From: Hymenobacter tibetensis
GTDB taxonomy: Bacteria > Bacteroidota > Bacteroidia > Cytophagales > Hymenobacteraceae
DNA: 64,000 nucleotides
Direction: 5' to 3'
NCBI RefSeq assembly: GCF_022827545.1
Contig: NZ_CP094669.1
Coordinates: 5,077,001 to 5,141,000 of the forward strand
Shown here: positions 43,764 through 53,300 of the stretch, piece after piece
Layout: each line of letters opens with the position of its first letter
Position numbering within the stretch: the first letter of the stretch is position 1
Notes under the pieces: generated by a model
What the model was told of the DNA's origin: nothing
The model's input: only the letters and a program-made list of their open reading frames with translations
Databases searched by the model: none
Translations under genes and position numbers: made by a program

Positions 43764-44084
43764 ACACAAATATTTGTCAATCATCAATATTTATCACTAT
43801 TCAAATAAAAGTATTGCACTCAAAAATCTCCCGTTTAGCGTTATGCTCAAAGCGCAATCTGTTTGATTCAAGTTTTTATATTTAATTTTTACACAGCTTA
43901 AAAGTGCCATTAAGGCTTGTAAACCGCCCTTTCACTTCGTCTGCAGTATACATCTGAAAGTTTTTTTGCCGTGCCCTCTTGCAACTTGAAATAACGTTCG
44001 TAAATTGTGTTATCCAAACAGAACATCTGCTTGGTTAGCTAGACAAACACCGAAACGACTTTCATCTTTTTTCAACCATTTATT
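43764..44084. other. AT-rich intergenic gap
   Basis: About 320 bases without a gene. A possible promoter for the next gene is TTGC at 43979-43982 with TAAATTGTG at 44001-44009, which is only a partial match to the Bacteroidota consensus. Confidence 0.35.
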
Positions 44085-44630
44085 ATGAAAAAAGTAGTAC
44101 TTTTTCCTTTTACCTTCTGCTTAGTCCTTTTGTTGACGGCATTCCGCCCTTACGCTGAAGTAGAGCTTATCAAGAAGCGCGTTTTAAGTGAGCGAGTCGA
44201 GATTTTGATACCGAAAGGCTTCGAAGTGATGAGCGAGCAGCAGATGGACTTCAACTACGCTAGAGCGCAAAGCCGTCCGAGCGTCATTTACACGAATAGT
44301 AAGGAAGCCAGCCTTGCTTTCACCTACACAGACAACACTGCCGATCAGGATATGATCGACATCTACGCCAACAACTTCTACAAGACTTACGCGAAGCAAT
44401 TCAAGGAAGCCAAGTGGTTTAGCAATGGCGTAAAGGAAGTGAGCGGCCGTAAGGTGGGCTACTTGGAGTTGATGAAGCCAGAGCTTGGCCACGAGGTGTA
44501 TCAGTTGATATTCTTCACCGACGTAGAAGGCAAGCTTCTCATGTGCACTTTCACTTGCGCTGACCGCCAAAAGCCAGAGTGGGAAACCGTAGCCAAACAA
44601 ATCATGGGTTCCTTCAGAACGAACGAATAG
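44085..44630 (+). CDS. small exported protein, unknown
   Basis: The 181-residue protein starts with a signal peptide or N-terminal anchor (MKKVVLFPFTFCLVLLLTAFRPYA). The rest is an alpha/beta domain with patterns such as VEILIPKGFEVMSEQQMDF, FTYTDN, GRKVGYLELMKPELGHEVYQLIFFTDVEGKLLMCTFTC (in part) and a last amphipathic helix. The layout resembles the PsbP/DcrB-like fold, but this is a weak guess. It stands alone and ends before a terminator. Confidence 0.65.
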   Translation: MKKVVLFPFTFCLVLLLTAFRPYAEVELIKKRVLSERVEILIPKGFEVMSEQQMDFNYARAQSRPSVIYTNSKEASLAFTYTDNTADQDMIDIYANNFYKTYAKQFKEAKWFSNGVKEVSGRKVGYLELMKPELGHEVYQLIFFTDVEGKLLMCTFTCADRQKPEWETVAKQIMGSFRTNE

Positions 44631-44648
44631 GTACCTCCCTATCCACTT

Positions 44649-44703
44649 AAACACTCCCGAAGTCAAGAGCCTGCCCCGGTTCTGATTTCGGGAGTGTTTT
44701 TTT
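44649..44703 (+). terminator. terminator of the small exported protein gene
   Basis: Arms AAACACTCCCGAA and TTCGGGAGTGTTT are complementary over 13 bases, with a long loop, and are followed by a run of T. Confidence 0.75.
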
Positions 44704-44889
44704 GTTCTCACTACGTGTTCACTGCCATGAAGACAACAGTCGGCTCTTGTCCTATCCGTCGGCTATATAGGTTCACCTCCTATAAACAATACTACCATAG
44801 CCAGCTTACAAGCAAGAAACGACACCACATAGCTCTGTTTGGCCTGCAGTGAACCTTGAGCTAGCTACGGCAATTGGTACTACACCGCA

Positions 44890-46278
44890 TCAAGGGTGGC
44901 TAACACTCAGTGTTTCTAGGAAGTCACGGATCAATGCGAACATTCCAGTAAAAGCAGTTAAGGGAAGTGTAACGGCACGATCCTGCACATCATGGTAAGC
45001 AGTAATTCCACCACGAGTGTAGAGAAAGAAGGCCGGCACTCCTCGCTCTGAGAAAGGAAAATGGTCGGAGTTGGCAGCTCGTCCGCGGGCAGCTACACTA
45101 GGGATGGCTCGGCTTTGCTCGTTGAGCCGTTGAAGCAACTTGAACTGCACAGGTAGGTCCCGGCCGTTTACAACTGTGGCTCCCTCGGCACCAGTACCAA
45201 GCAGGTCAAGGTTCACTAGGAAGCGAATATGACTCAGAGGTAGCAGGGGGTGCTCTACAAAGTATTGAGAACCTACTAGCCCTGCTTCCTCGGCTCCGAA
45301 CGCAATAAAGGCAATTGAATACGCTGGCTGGTTTTCAGGTCGAGCGTAGTACGAGGCCAGCTCCAGCATCATGGCCGTACCGCTGGCATTGTCGTTAGCT
45401 CCCGGAAAATAGGTGCGGTGCCCCATTGTACCTAGATGATCATAGTGAGCCGTGACTATAAGAAAGGAATCAGGCTGCGCTTTACCGCGCACATACCCAA
45501 TGATATTCTGTGTGTGGTAGCGGCGCTTCAGCTCGGCTTGAACGCGTAGCGTGGCAAAGGCAGGCTCTTTCCCATCCACGCTGCACTTACGCCACACTGA
45601 ATCCAGCACTTCGAGTTGAACCTGTCGGCTTTGCTGGGCCGACAACGAAGCCGTAAGCTTGGGCACAGTGGTTAATAGAAAGGCGGCTGAGTCTAGATGC
45701 TGAAGGACTGCAGGAGGCAACTTATTGAAGCGCCGTGCGTCGCGGACACTTCGCACCACGCCTTTTCCCTGCCAAGGCGTCTGCAGAAAGCGTAGTTGCG
45801 CCCGCGGATCCGAGAAAAGCAATGTATCAAACGGCGTGATAGCCGCTGCCGATAAAGTACCACCTACCTGCCCGCCCCCCGAGCTAGCCGCTGCAATAAA
45901 ATCGAAGCCAGGCCGCAGCTTGTGATAGCCACCCAATAGCGGTAGTGAGCGTGTGCTGCCTGTACGTAGCCGTAGTTTTAACTTGCCTGGAAAGGTATTT
46001 ACATCAAGCGGGAAAGACTGCGTGTAGTTTGGAGCCAATGGCTGGAGGCCAATCAGGCGAAAACGACGGCGGATGTATTCGGCAGCTTTTTGGTCGCCGC
46101 CCCGTACGTAGCCCCGGCCTTGCATAGCGGGGGCCGTTAAGTCTTGGATTGTACGGCGTACGCGCGGCATATCCTGGGCTACCGCCGGAACACTTGGCAG
46201 CGAAAGGCCAACTATTGCCAGCAGCAACAGCCCATGGAAAAAACTGCGAAAAGAAATGATTTCCCAGGAGAGGCACAT
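44890..46278 (-). CDS. exported M28-family zinc peptidase
   Basis: The 462-residue protein has a signal peptide (hydrophobic part about residues 14-32, ending AVAQ). The M28 fold shows the metal ligands: TAHYDHLG (His and Asp), GANDNASGTAMMLELA (bridging Asp), AFGAEEAGLVGSQ (catalytic Glu and Glu ligand), NLDLLGTG (Asp) and a late YHDVQD (His). The family includes aminopeptidases that remove N-terminal residues with two zinc ions. The N-terminal about 200 residues may be a PA-like insert. The ATG at 46278 is preferred since a signal peptide begins there. It lies about 120 bases after vanZ on the same strand. Confidence 0.92.
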   Translation of the reverse strand: MCLSWEIISFRSFFHGLLLLAIVGLSLPSVPAVAQDMPRVRRTIQDLTAPAMQGRGYVRGGDQKAAEYIRRRFRLIGLQPLAPNYTQSFPLDVNTFPGKLKLRLRTGSTRSLPLLGGYHKLRPGFDFIAAASSGGGQVGGTLSAAAITPFDTLLFSDPRAQLRFLQTPWQGKGVVRSVRDARRFNKLPPAVLQHLDSAAFLLTTVPKLTASLSAQQSRQVQLEVLDSVWRKCSVDGKEPAFATLRVQAELKRRYHTQNIIGYVRGKAQPDSFLIVTAHYDHLGTMGHRTYFPGANDNASGTAMMLELASYYARPENQPAYSIAFIAFGAEEAGLVGSQYFVEHPLLPLSHIRFLVNLDLLGTGAEGATVVNGRDLPVQFKLLQRLNEQSRAIPSVAARGRAANSDHFPFSERGVPAFFLYTRGGITAYHDVQDRAVTLPLTAFTGMFALIRDFLETLSVSHP

Positions 46279-46398
46279 CGTTACCCATGGTCCTCTTGCC
46301 TTAGCTGCAAGAAGGTGCTTTGCGTGGTGCATCCGCGAACTTACAAGCTTTAGTAAGCTACACCAAGCCTACACCTCACTCGTTCGGCCCGGAACCGG

Positions 46399-46815
46399 CT
46401 AGAGGCTGGGCTGCCACCAACGACGGGTGAAATAAGCAAACAGCAGCCCTACCCCTACCCCAATAGAATCACTGAGGGCGTCCGACCATTCACCGTGCCG
46501 CCCCAGCTGCATTACTGATTGTAGCAGTTCAATCAGCAACCCAAAGCCGATACTACCTAACAACACCACTACGTATGCCCAACGCCTTAGCCACCGCCAT
46601 GCTTGTTGTCGCCGCGCCGAGAATACGCACAAGGCCGCCAGCACCACAAATACGAAAGCATGGGCGGCTGTATCAAACGATATTAGCTCCCACGGTGGCA
46701 CCACCGGCATATCCTCTGCCGGTGTAAGAGTGAGCAGTACCACCAGCGCCGCCCACGCCAGCGGCAAGCCCACAAAGGGGCGGCTACGAGGCGTGGGCGG
46801 CGCGGCTGCTAGCAT
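46399..46815 (-). CDS. VanZ-like membrane protein
   Basis: The 138-residue protein has four membrane segments and the VanZ pattern: LVVLLTLTPAED near the start, WELISFDTAAHAFVFVVLAALC in the middle and FGLLIELLQSVMQLGRHGEWSDALSDSIGVGVGLL at the end (GR.GEWSDALSDSIG being the typical motif). The biological role is unclear in most species; in enterococci VanZ confers low-level teicoplanin resistance. The ATG at 46815 or a GTG at 46827 could be the start; both follow gcvH closely, so the two are in one operon. Confidence 0.88.
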   Translation of the reverse strand: MLAAAPPTPRSRPFVGLPLAWAALVVLLTLTPAEDMPVVPPWELISFDTAAHAFVFVVLAALCVFSARRQQAWRWLRRWAYVVVLLGSIGFGLLIELLQSVMQLGRHGEWSDALSDSIGVGVGLLFAYFTRRWWQPSL

Positions 46816-46834
46816 ACGATCTACCACTCAGGGG

Positions 46835-47215
46835 TTAAGCACCTACCAGTTGACCGTAGGCTTCTGCTGACAACAAACCCTCCAGCTCGGCAGGGTCGGC
46901 TACGGATATTTTTACCATCCAACCATCACCGTAAGGGTCAGCATTTACGGCTTCCGGCGTACCGTCGAGGTGGCTGTTCACTTCTAGCACGGTGCCCGAG
47001 ATTGGGCTAAACAGGTCGGAAACTGTTTTCACAGCTTCTACTGTGCCAAATACTTCATCCTTCGCAACCTCTTTGTCGAGCGTGTCAATGTCGACGTACA
47101 CAATGTCACCAAGCTCTTTCTGCGCGTGGTCGGTGATGCCAATGTAGGCAACGTCGCCTTCAACGCGGATCCATTCGTGCTCTTTGGTGTATTTGAGGTT
47201 AGCAGGCAGATTCAT
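46835..47215 (-). CDS. gcvH: glycine cleavage system H protein
   Basis: The 126-residue protein matches GcvH over its length: [35 protein letters not shown] (KEHEW at residues 11-15), the lipoyl attachment [13 protein letters not shown] with Lys63, and the [11 protein letters not shown] and [11 protein letters not shown] parts. The lipoyl arm shuttles the aminomethyl group between the P, T and L proteins. The ATG at 47215 is the family start. The other gcv genes are not in the window. gcvH next to sprA is a layout I recall from other Bacteroidota. Confidence 0.96.
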   Translation of the reverse strand: MNLPANLKYTKEHEWIRVEGDVAYIGITDHAQKELGDIVYVDIDTLDKEVAKDEVFGTVEAVKTVSDLFSPISGTVLEVNSHLDGTPEAVNADPYGDGWMVKISVADPAELEGLLSAEAYGQLVGA

Positions 47216-47296
47216 GGGAGACTGGTTTGAGAGAAGAAAGAGAGAGCCGCATCGGGCACGGCAGTTCAAAAGTACGGTGAAGTGCTGAAATAGTGC

Positions 47297-47373
47297 GACA
47301 CAGAAAAGGGGAGTTTGAGGTTCTGCGTATGCAAGTAGCGCGAGCAGAAACCCAACCTCCCCTTTTTTGTGTC
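47297..47373 (-). terminator. long bidirectional terminator between sprA and gcvH
   Basis: Seventeen-base arms (47297-47313 and 47357-47373) pair at 16 positions. The inner part also pairs (GGTTCTGC with GCAGAAACC, with one mismatch), giving a tall hairpin right after the sprA stop. A T run is on both edges. It ends sprA transcription on the minus strand. Confidence 0.75.
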
Positions 47374-47381
47374 ATATTATC

Positions 47382-50300
47382 TTATTGCGACAAGCTATAG
47401 CGCAGCTGGATGCCACCTTCAGTAGTGGAGTTGCGGAACGAGTTTTCCACCCGGGGCTCTGTCAAAGTACGGGTGAAGAAGAACTGCAAGTTGAGCCGTT
47501 GGTTCAGCACGTAGTCGACGGTAGGCCGGAGTTGTAGCTGCTTGGTGCCGTTGGTAGTCAAACTCACTGCCCGGCCAACAGACTCCTGTACCGTAGATGT
47601 GACATTTTGCGGATCCACTACATCTTCAATCGTGCGTTGGATGGTGCTGTTGTCACGGATGCTTAGATCGAGGCGGGCCGTTAATTCGTTTTTCAGCACG
47701 CGTTGCTCACCTCCAATGCGGAAGGGCAGCTTCAGGCGGTTGGTAGCGTACCCGAAACCAATTACCAGTTCCTGCGTGCGTAGTTCGGTTACTTGAGAGT
47801 TAGTGGTGTTCAGCGCCACTGCCCGCTCGGTACGGTATTCCACTCGGCCTGTTACCTTTTCCAACGTCTGGAAATTGACACCGATGAGCGGCGTCAGGCG
47901 CTCAGCAATACTTACCTGCCCCAAAACATAGTACGGAATATACTGGCCGCTGGCATTTGTAAGGAAGCTTAAGCCGAAGGGGTTGTTCGGGTCGCCGGAT
48001 TGTGGCTCGTACGGATAGTCCGTCGCGGTAGTGTAGCTCGCAACGCTATACACCGAGGAATACGCGTGCGTCAGCGAGATAGAACGGAAATAGCGTTTTA
48101 CGAACGGCAGCTCAGCTAAGCCATTGTAGTCGACACGCCAGTTTGGAATTGGCAACTGCGCGAAGGGGTTGAACTTCTTGGGTTTATAGCTGTCTGATGA
48201 CTTGCCTTTGTAGGCATCGAGGAAAGCCGGTATCAGCACGTCCTGCGAGTTGTAGCCGTAGTAGCCCTGAGGAGTTCCTGTTAGCGGGAATGGCACTGTT
48301 GGTACGGTTTCCTGTAGCCGGTCATGCACAATTTTTCGGTTGCTAATGAAGCGGTTGAACGCTCTTGAAGTCACTCCCTCGTTCGACAAATCGCCGAACA
48401 AGGTTCTGATGCTGACAATCGAAGTGCTGAACGACCCTGAACCGAGCGGATTACTGGCCAGAGGATCCTCCCCAATAGGCTGTTGTGTTACCTCGTCAAT
48501 GCGTCTCCGGTAGAACACCTCTTGGTTTTGAACCTTCTGCCTACGGCCTTCCACTTGTATGTTGAAGTCACGGAACGGCTCCAGCGCTGTGCGGTAATTG
48601 AAGCTTTCAGTGAGCAAGGAACTGAGCGGCGTGTTAAGCAGGTCGCTTCGCTCCGTGTACCACCCGTTGGTAGCTGCTTTTTGATATAGCTGGTTTAAGT
48701 CATATGACTTGCCCAACAGGAAAGGCACGCCGGGGGCATCCCAGTCGCTGTTGAGGCCGAAGAAGCGCGTAGTAGGCAAGTAGCCTGGCAGCAGCGTACC
48801 ATTGCTACGGGTGAAGGTGAAGTTCAGGGAGCGAGCCGTCATCAGGGAACGGAGCACCGCTTTGAGGAAGCGTAATTCCGGCCCTTTTGCCGTGTCGGCA
48901 GGTGCCGCACCCGCTTGCCCTGCGTCCCGGACGCGCCCAACACCTGGAGCCGCTGCACCCGGCTTGTTGGCCGGGCCGGGTGGTGGAGCATTGTTGATGA
49001 TATTGAGGAAGCGCACTTTGTTGTAAAGCTTCACCAAATCAATTTTGCCGTTCGCGCTTAGCTCGCCGTTGTTCTGGATGGTATTACCGAGTTCCAGGTT
49101 GGTGAGACTATCCGGATTTGTTACGGAAGGAGCGCGCAACGCCGTCGATGCCGCCTGCCAGGTGTAGTTGGCGGCGTAGCGCGTATCGGCGGTCAGCCAG
49201 TCGGTGAGCGGAAACTTGTCGAGGGGCAGCCGGTACGTCAGGGCAACGGTTTGGTTGAAGTTGGTGGTGCGTCCACCGCGGCGGAACAGGTTTTCGCGCA
49301 ACTGCTCCCGGTTCCTCCTCGCAATGTCGGAACCGTCAATAGTGCTTCCTATTCCCTCGTCTATCACGGCGCGGTTGTTGGCCGTGTAGTCCAGGGTCAG
49401 CGCCTTGGTTAGGCCCCACTGCAAGTCGTAAATGCGGTTGAAGAAGAATGACTTCAGGAACAAGCCATCGCCGGCCCGCTCGGGCACCGTGCCGGGTTCC
49501 AAGGAGCGCTGCAAGAACCGCTCGTTGTAGCGCCGGTCAATATCGGCACGGAACGAGAACCGGGAGGGTAGTGGCGTGAAGTTCACTTCCTGCAAGAACT
49601 TCAAGTACGGCGAATCAAGCGCCTTCACTTTGGCGAGCGGCGTATAGACCTTGGGTGTGTTCTGGTAGATGTACGCCAGCGCGCCGTTGTAGGTCCGGGT
49701 GTAGTCTCGGTCGGTTCGAATATCGGTGTGCTTGCGCTCTGTGTAGGAATAACTGAGGGCAACGTTTTCGATGTCGTACGGTTTGGGCTTACGCTCGGTG
49801 TTGGTACGCTCCTTCCGTACGTTCAGCACGCTGATGCTGCGGCTGGTGGTTTGGTCGATAACCTCTTTGCGGTACGCGGCCCGGTCGGCATCGTTGTCAA
49901 ACTTACGCAACGACTGGTCGAGCTTGGTATCCGGGTCGAGGGGGTCGTATTGGGGGGCGCGGCTTTCGTGGCCAGCTTGCACCAGAATGGGCACCCGCAA
50001 ACCTAACCTCTCTGGGAAAAACTTCTCGGCCGACACTGTAGCGTTGATGTCGCCCCGCGTAATGTCTTCCAGTGAGCGTTGCTGCAGCTTGTCTTGCAAG
50101 CCCCCGAACCCAACCGACACGTAGCTGCCTGTAGCCGTGATGTTGGCCACGTCAGCTAGCTTGGTGTTGAAGCGTGCCGTGGCGGCCCAGCCATTCTCTT
50201 TGTCGAAATCAAACACCCGCATTTCATCGGCCCATAGGCAGAGTGATTTGCGACGGTCGTCGTTGGCCGGGTTGAAAATACCAATCATGGCGCCCTGCAC

Positions 50301-53300
50301 CGAGCTAATGTCGGGGTTGCCGACCACCGAAATACTGGAGCCGTCGGGAAAAGTCTGCGTGAACGTACCGATGTAGCTGGCCTGAGCCGGATTCAGATTG
50401 GCCAGGCGGTTACGCTCGGCTTTGGCATCAATGAAGCGCTGCAGTTCTATATCTACCCGGTTTTGCAGCGGCCAGATGTCGTCCGTTCTTGTGGAGCCAG
50501 CGGGCGTCACCACCAGCGGCAACCGGTACTCATAGTAGTTCTGGTTGTAATCGGTGCCGATGCGGATGAAGGCTTGTGCCTCGCCGTCGCGCACGGAGCC
50601 GTTTTCGCTTTGCGCGTGCAAGAACATGCGCAGCTTTTTGTAGCGCACGAGGTTCAGGCTCAAGTTCTTGTAGGCTGCCTGCCCGAACCCATCGCGCAGG
50701 TCTTCTACGCACAGGCGCAGGCTTTGCTCATTTTGCTGGCGATTTACCGTGCTAGAACCGTATTCTTTGTCGCGCTCAATACCGGGAGGCAACACGTACG
50801 GTACGGTTCCTTGGGCACTGCTTCCACCATTTTCCTCCAAGCTCACGGTACTGATGTTGAAGGCGCGGGCGGCTTCGTTGCAGTTCACGCATGGCACGTT
50901 CGGGTCGGAAATCGGGCCTAGGTAGCGGCGCCACTGGTTGGCAATGAACTGGGGCTGCACCATACGCAACACCACGGGCTCCCGCCAGTCGGTCATCACC
51001 ATGCGTAAGAACCGGATGGACTTGAAGCCAAACGGCGTATTGCCCTCAGGGCTCTGCACCCGCGTGTAGGAACGAATCGGAATCCGGACCTGATACCACG
51101 ACACCTGTTCGCTGTTGACAGTGGACGTGACTTTATCCACAATGTAGTTGCTACCGACCTCTAGCTGGCCTTTGCGCAAGTCCAGTTCGTACTCGTAGTA
51201 GCGTTCGGTTTCCGAAATAACGTTGTCGCGGTTCAGGTCTTCCTTGTCGGGGAAAGCAGTGGAGCTAAGCTGGTTGTTGGCGCGCGAGTTGCCTTCCAAA
51301 CCATTGTACTGCTTGTAGCGGCCCAGGATCTTGACGTCGTTCTGCTCATAGAACGGGTCGAGGTGGTGGCGGAAATCATCGGCCGAAGGATCGGCGACGT
51401 TGGCATAAGCGGCACCAAAGAATTGCTGCTCTTCAGTATTGCTCAAGCCTTCAAGACCAATATCCTGACGGTCCCGGCCCTCGCTGCTGAAGGCATCCGT
51501 TAGAAATTGCTGGCGCGAAACCCGGCCCCAGGCAGTTTCGCGAGTACTTTGGCTCACGGCTGCAGGGTCATCAGTGGCCGGGAGTCCATTTTCAAACTCG
51601 TATTGGTTGCCGTCGCGCAGTACGTCTTCTGATACCGAACCCAAGTTTATCAGTAGCTTACCGCCGTTGATATTGTTGGTAGCTGGGTTCACGTTGTCGT
51701 TTATTACTCCGTTTTCTCCTTCCAGGAACGGGTCCAGCATCCAGAACTCCAGGTACTCGACGTTGGCGTTATCGAAGTCGGTATCGAAGGTAATTTCACG
51801 CGAAATGGCCCCATAATTCTGTGGAGCTAATGCCTCTGAGAAAAGGCCGCTAGCCGCAGCTGGGTTGTAGTTGTATTGGCCTCGCTCTCTTGGATAGTAC
51901 GCCATGTCGAAGGAGTACTCATAGGAATTGCCGGTGGCGCCCACGTCCCGGCTCGGGAATATTTCGGTGCGCTGAATACCCCTTACGTAGTGGTTCCGAA
52001 CGTCACCAGTTCCAATATTGTTGGGCCGGCTGGGGCCACCCGTGTAATACGTCTGGTCGATGGTGTACCACGCCATTTTGGCCCGTCGGAAGGCCGAGTT
52101 GATGGTGTTGTCGTCGAAGCCTGGAATAGAACGGGGCGTGGCGCCCAACCGCCACGATACGGCCGAGTTCAACCCTCCCAGGGTGTAGGGCGTGCGGGCA
52201 TTCTCGAAATCGTCGAGATACGAAACCCCATTTTCGCCGTTACCCAACTTGGACTCGCCAGGCAAGAGCTGCGCAAACTCCCCGCTGAAAGCCACCGATG
52301 ATGGCTCTTTCGTGGAAATCATCGGCAGCATATCAATGTACTTGGTGAGAGCCCGCGAATCGCGGCGCATGTTCACATCGAAGCCGTAGATGGTGTTGTT
52401 GCCGGGCTCGTCACCCACGTTCACGCGGTTGATGCCAGGCGCTTGGTTTTCGCGCAGCTGCAACACCGTAGCGCCAAAGTTAACGTCGGAGTTAAGCCGG
52501 TAATCCATGCGGACGCCGAGTAGGCGGCGGGGCTGTACTTGCACCAGGGCATTCTTCTCGAACTCCACCCGCAGTTCGTTGGCTGAATTCAGATACGCCG
52601 GATTTAGGATCTTGACCATGGCCTGGTCGTAGAACACTTGATAGTCGCGGCCTTCTTCCAGCAGCACCGAACCGGCCCGCACCCGCACCGAACCTTGGGC
52701 AATGCCCAGGCCTGGTAAGCTGATTTCGTTGGTCGCCGTGGCCTGAAAGCGCCCCCGCAGTATAAACTTGTCTTTCTCAGTCCGCTGTTGAGCATCACTC
52801 TGCACCTGGGTGTAAAGCTCCTGGTACACGTAGCGGTTGATAAATTCCTGCTCTGTTCCCGCCTCGAACTGGTTGAGCAGATAGCTGCCAAATGGCTCCA
52901 CCACCGGAAAGATGATCTTACCTAACTCAGGGTCGATGGTGATGCCGGGGAAGAAGTCGAAGTTACCGTCGGGGTTCCGGTCGTTGTTGGGGTTTACGTT
53001 GTCAAGGTTGAGCACCTCAATCAGCGGCCGGTTAGCCACATTGACCCCTTCTTTCAAAGAAATAAGGTCAACCCCCGTTACATCGTCTTTGTAGATGATT
53101 TGCAGCTGGAAATTGTCCCGGTTGAGCTGCGACGCATTCAACGGGTACACGTTCTTCATCATCAAATCCCAAGTCGGCAGGTTGTCCGTCAGCAGGTTCG
53201 GGTTGTTGGTAGCTGGGTTGGGGTTGTACTGCGGCAGGTTGACGGAATTGTCATTCTCGTTGACCAACCCTACACCGGGGTTGGTGGCCTTTAGCATCTT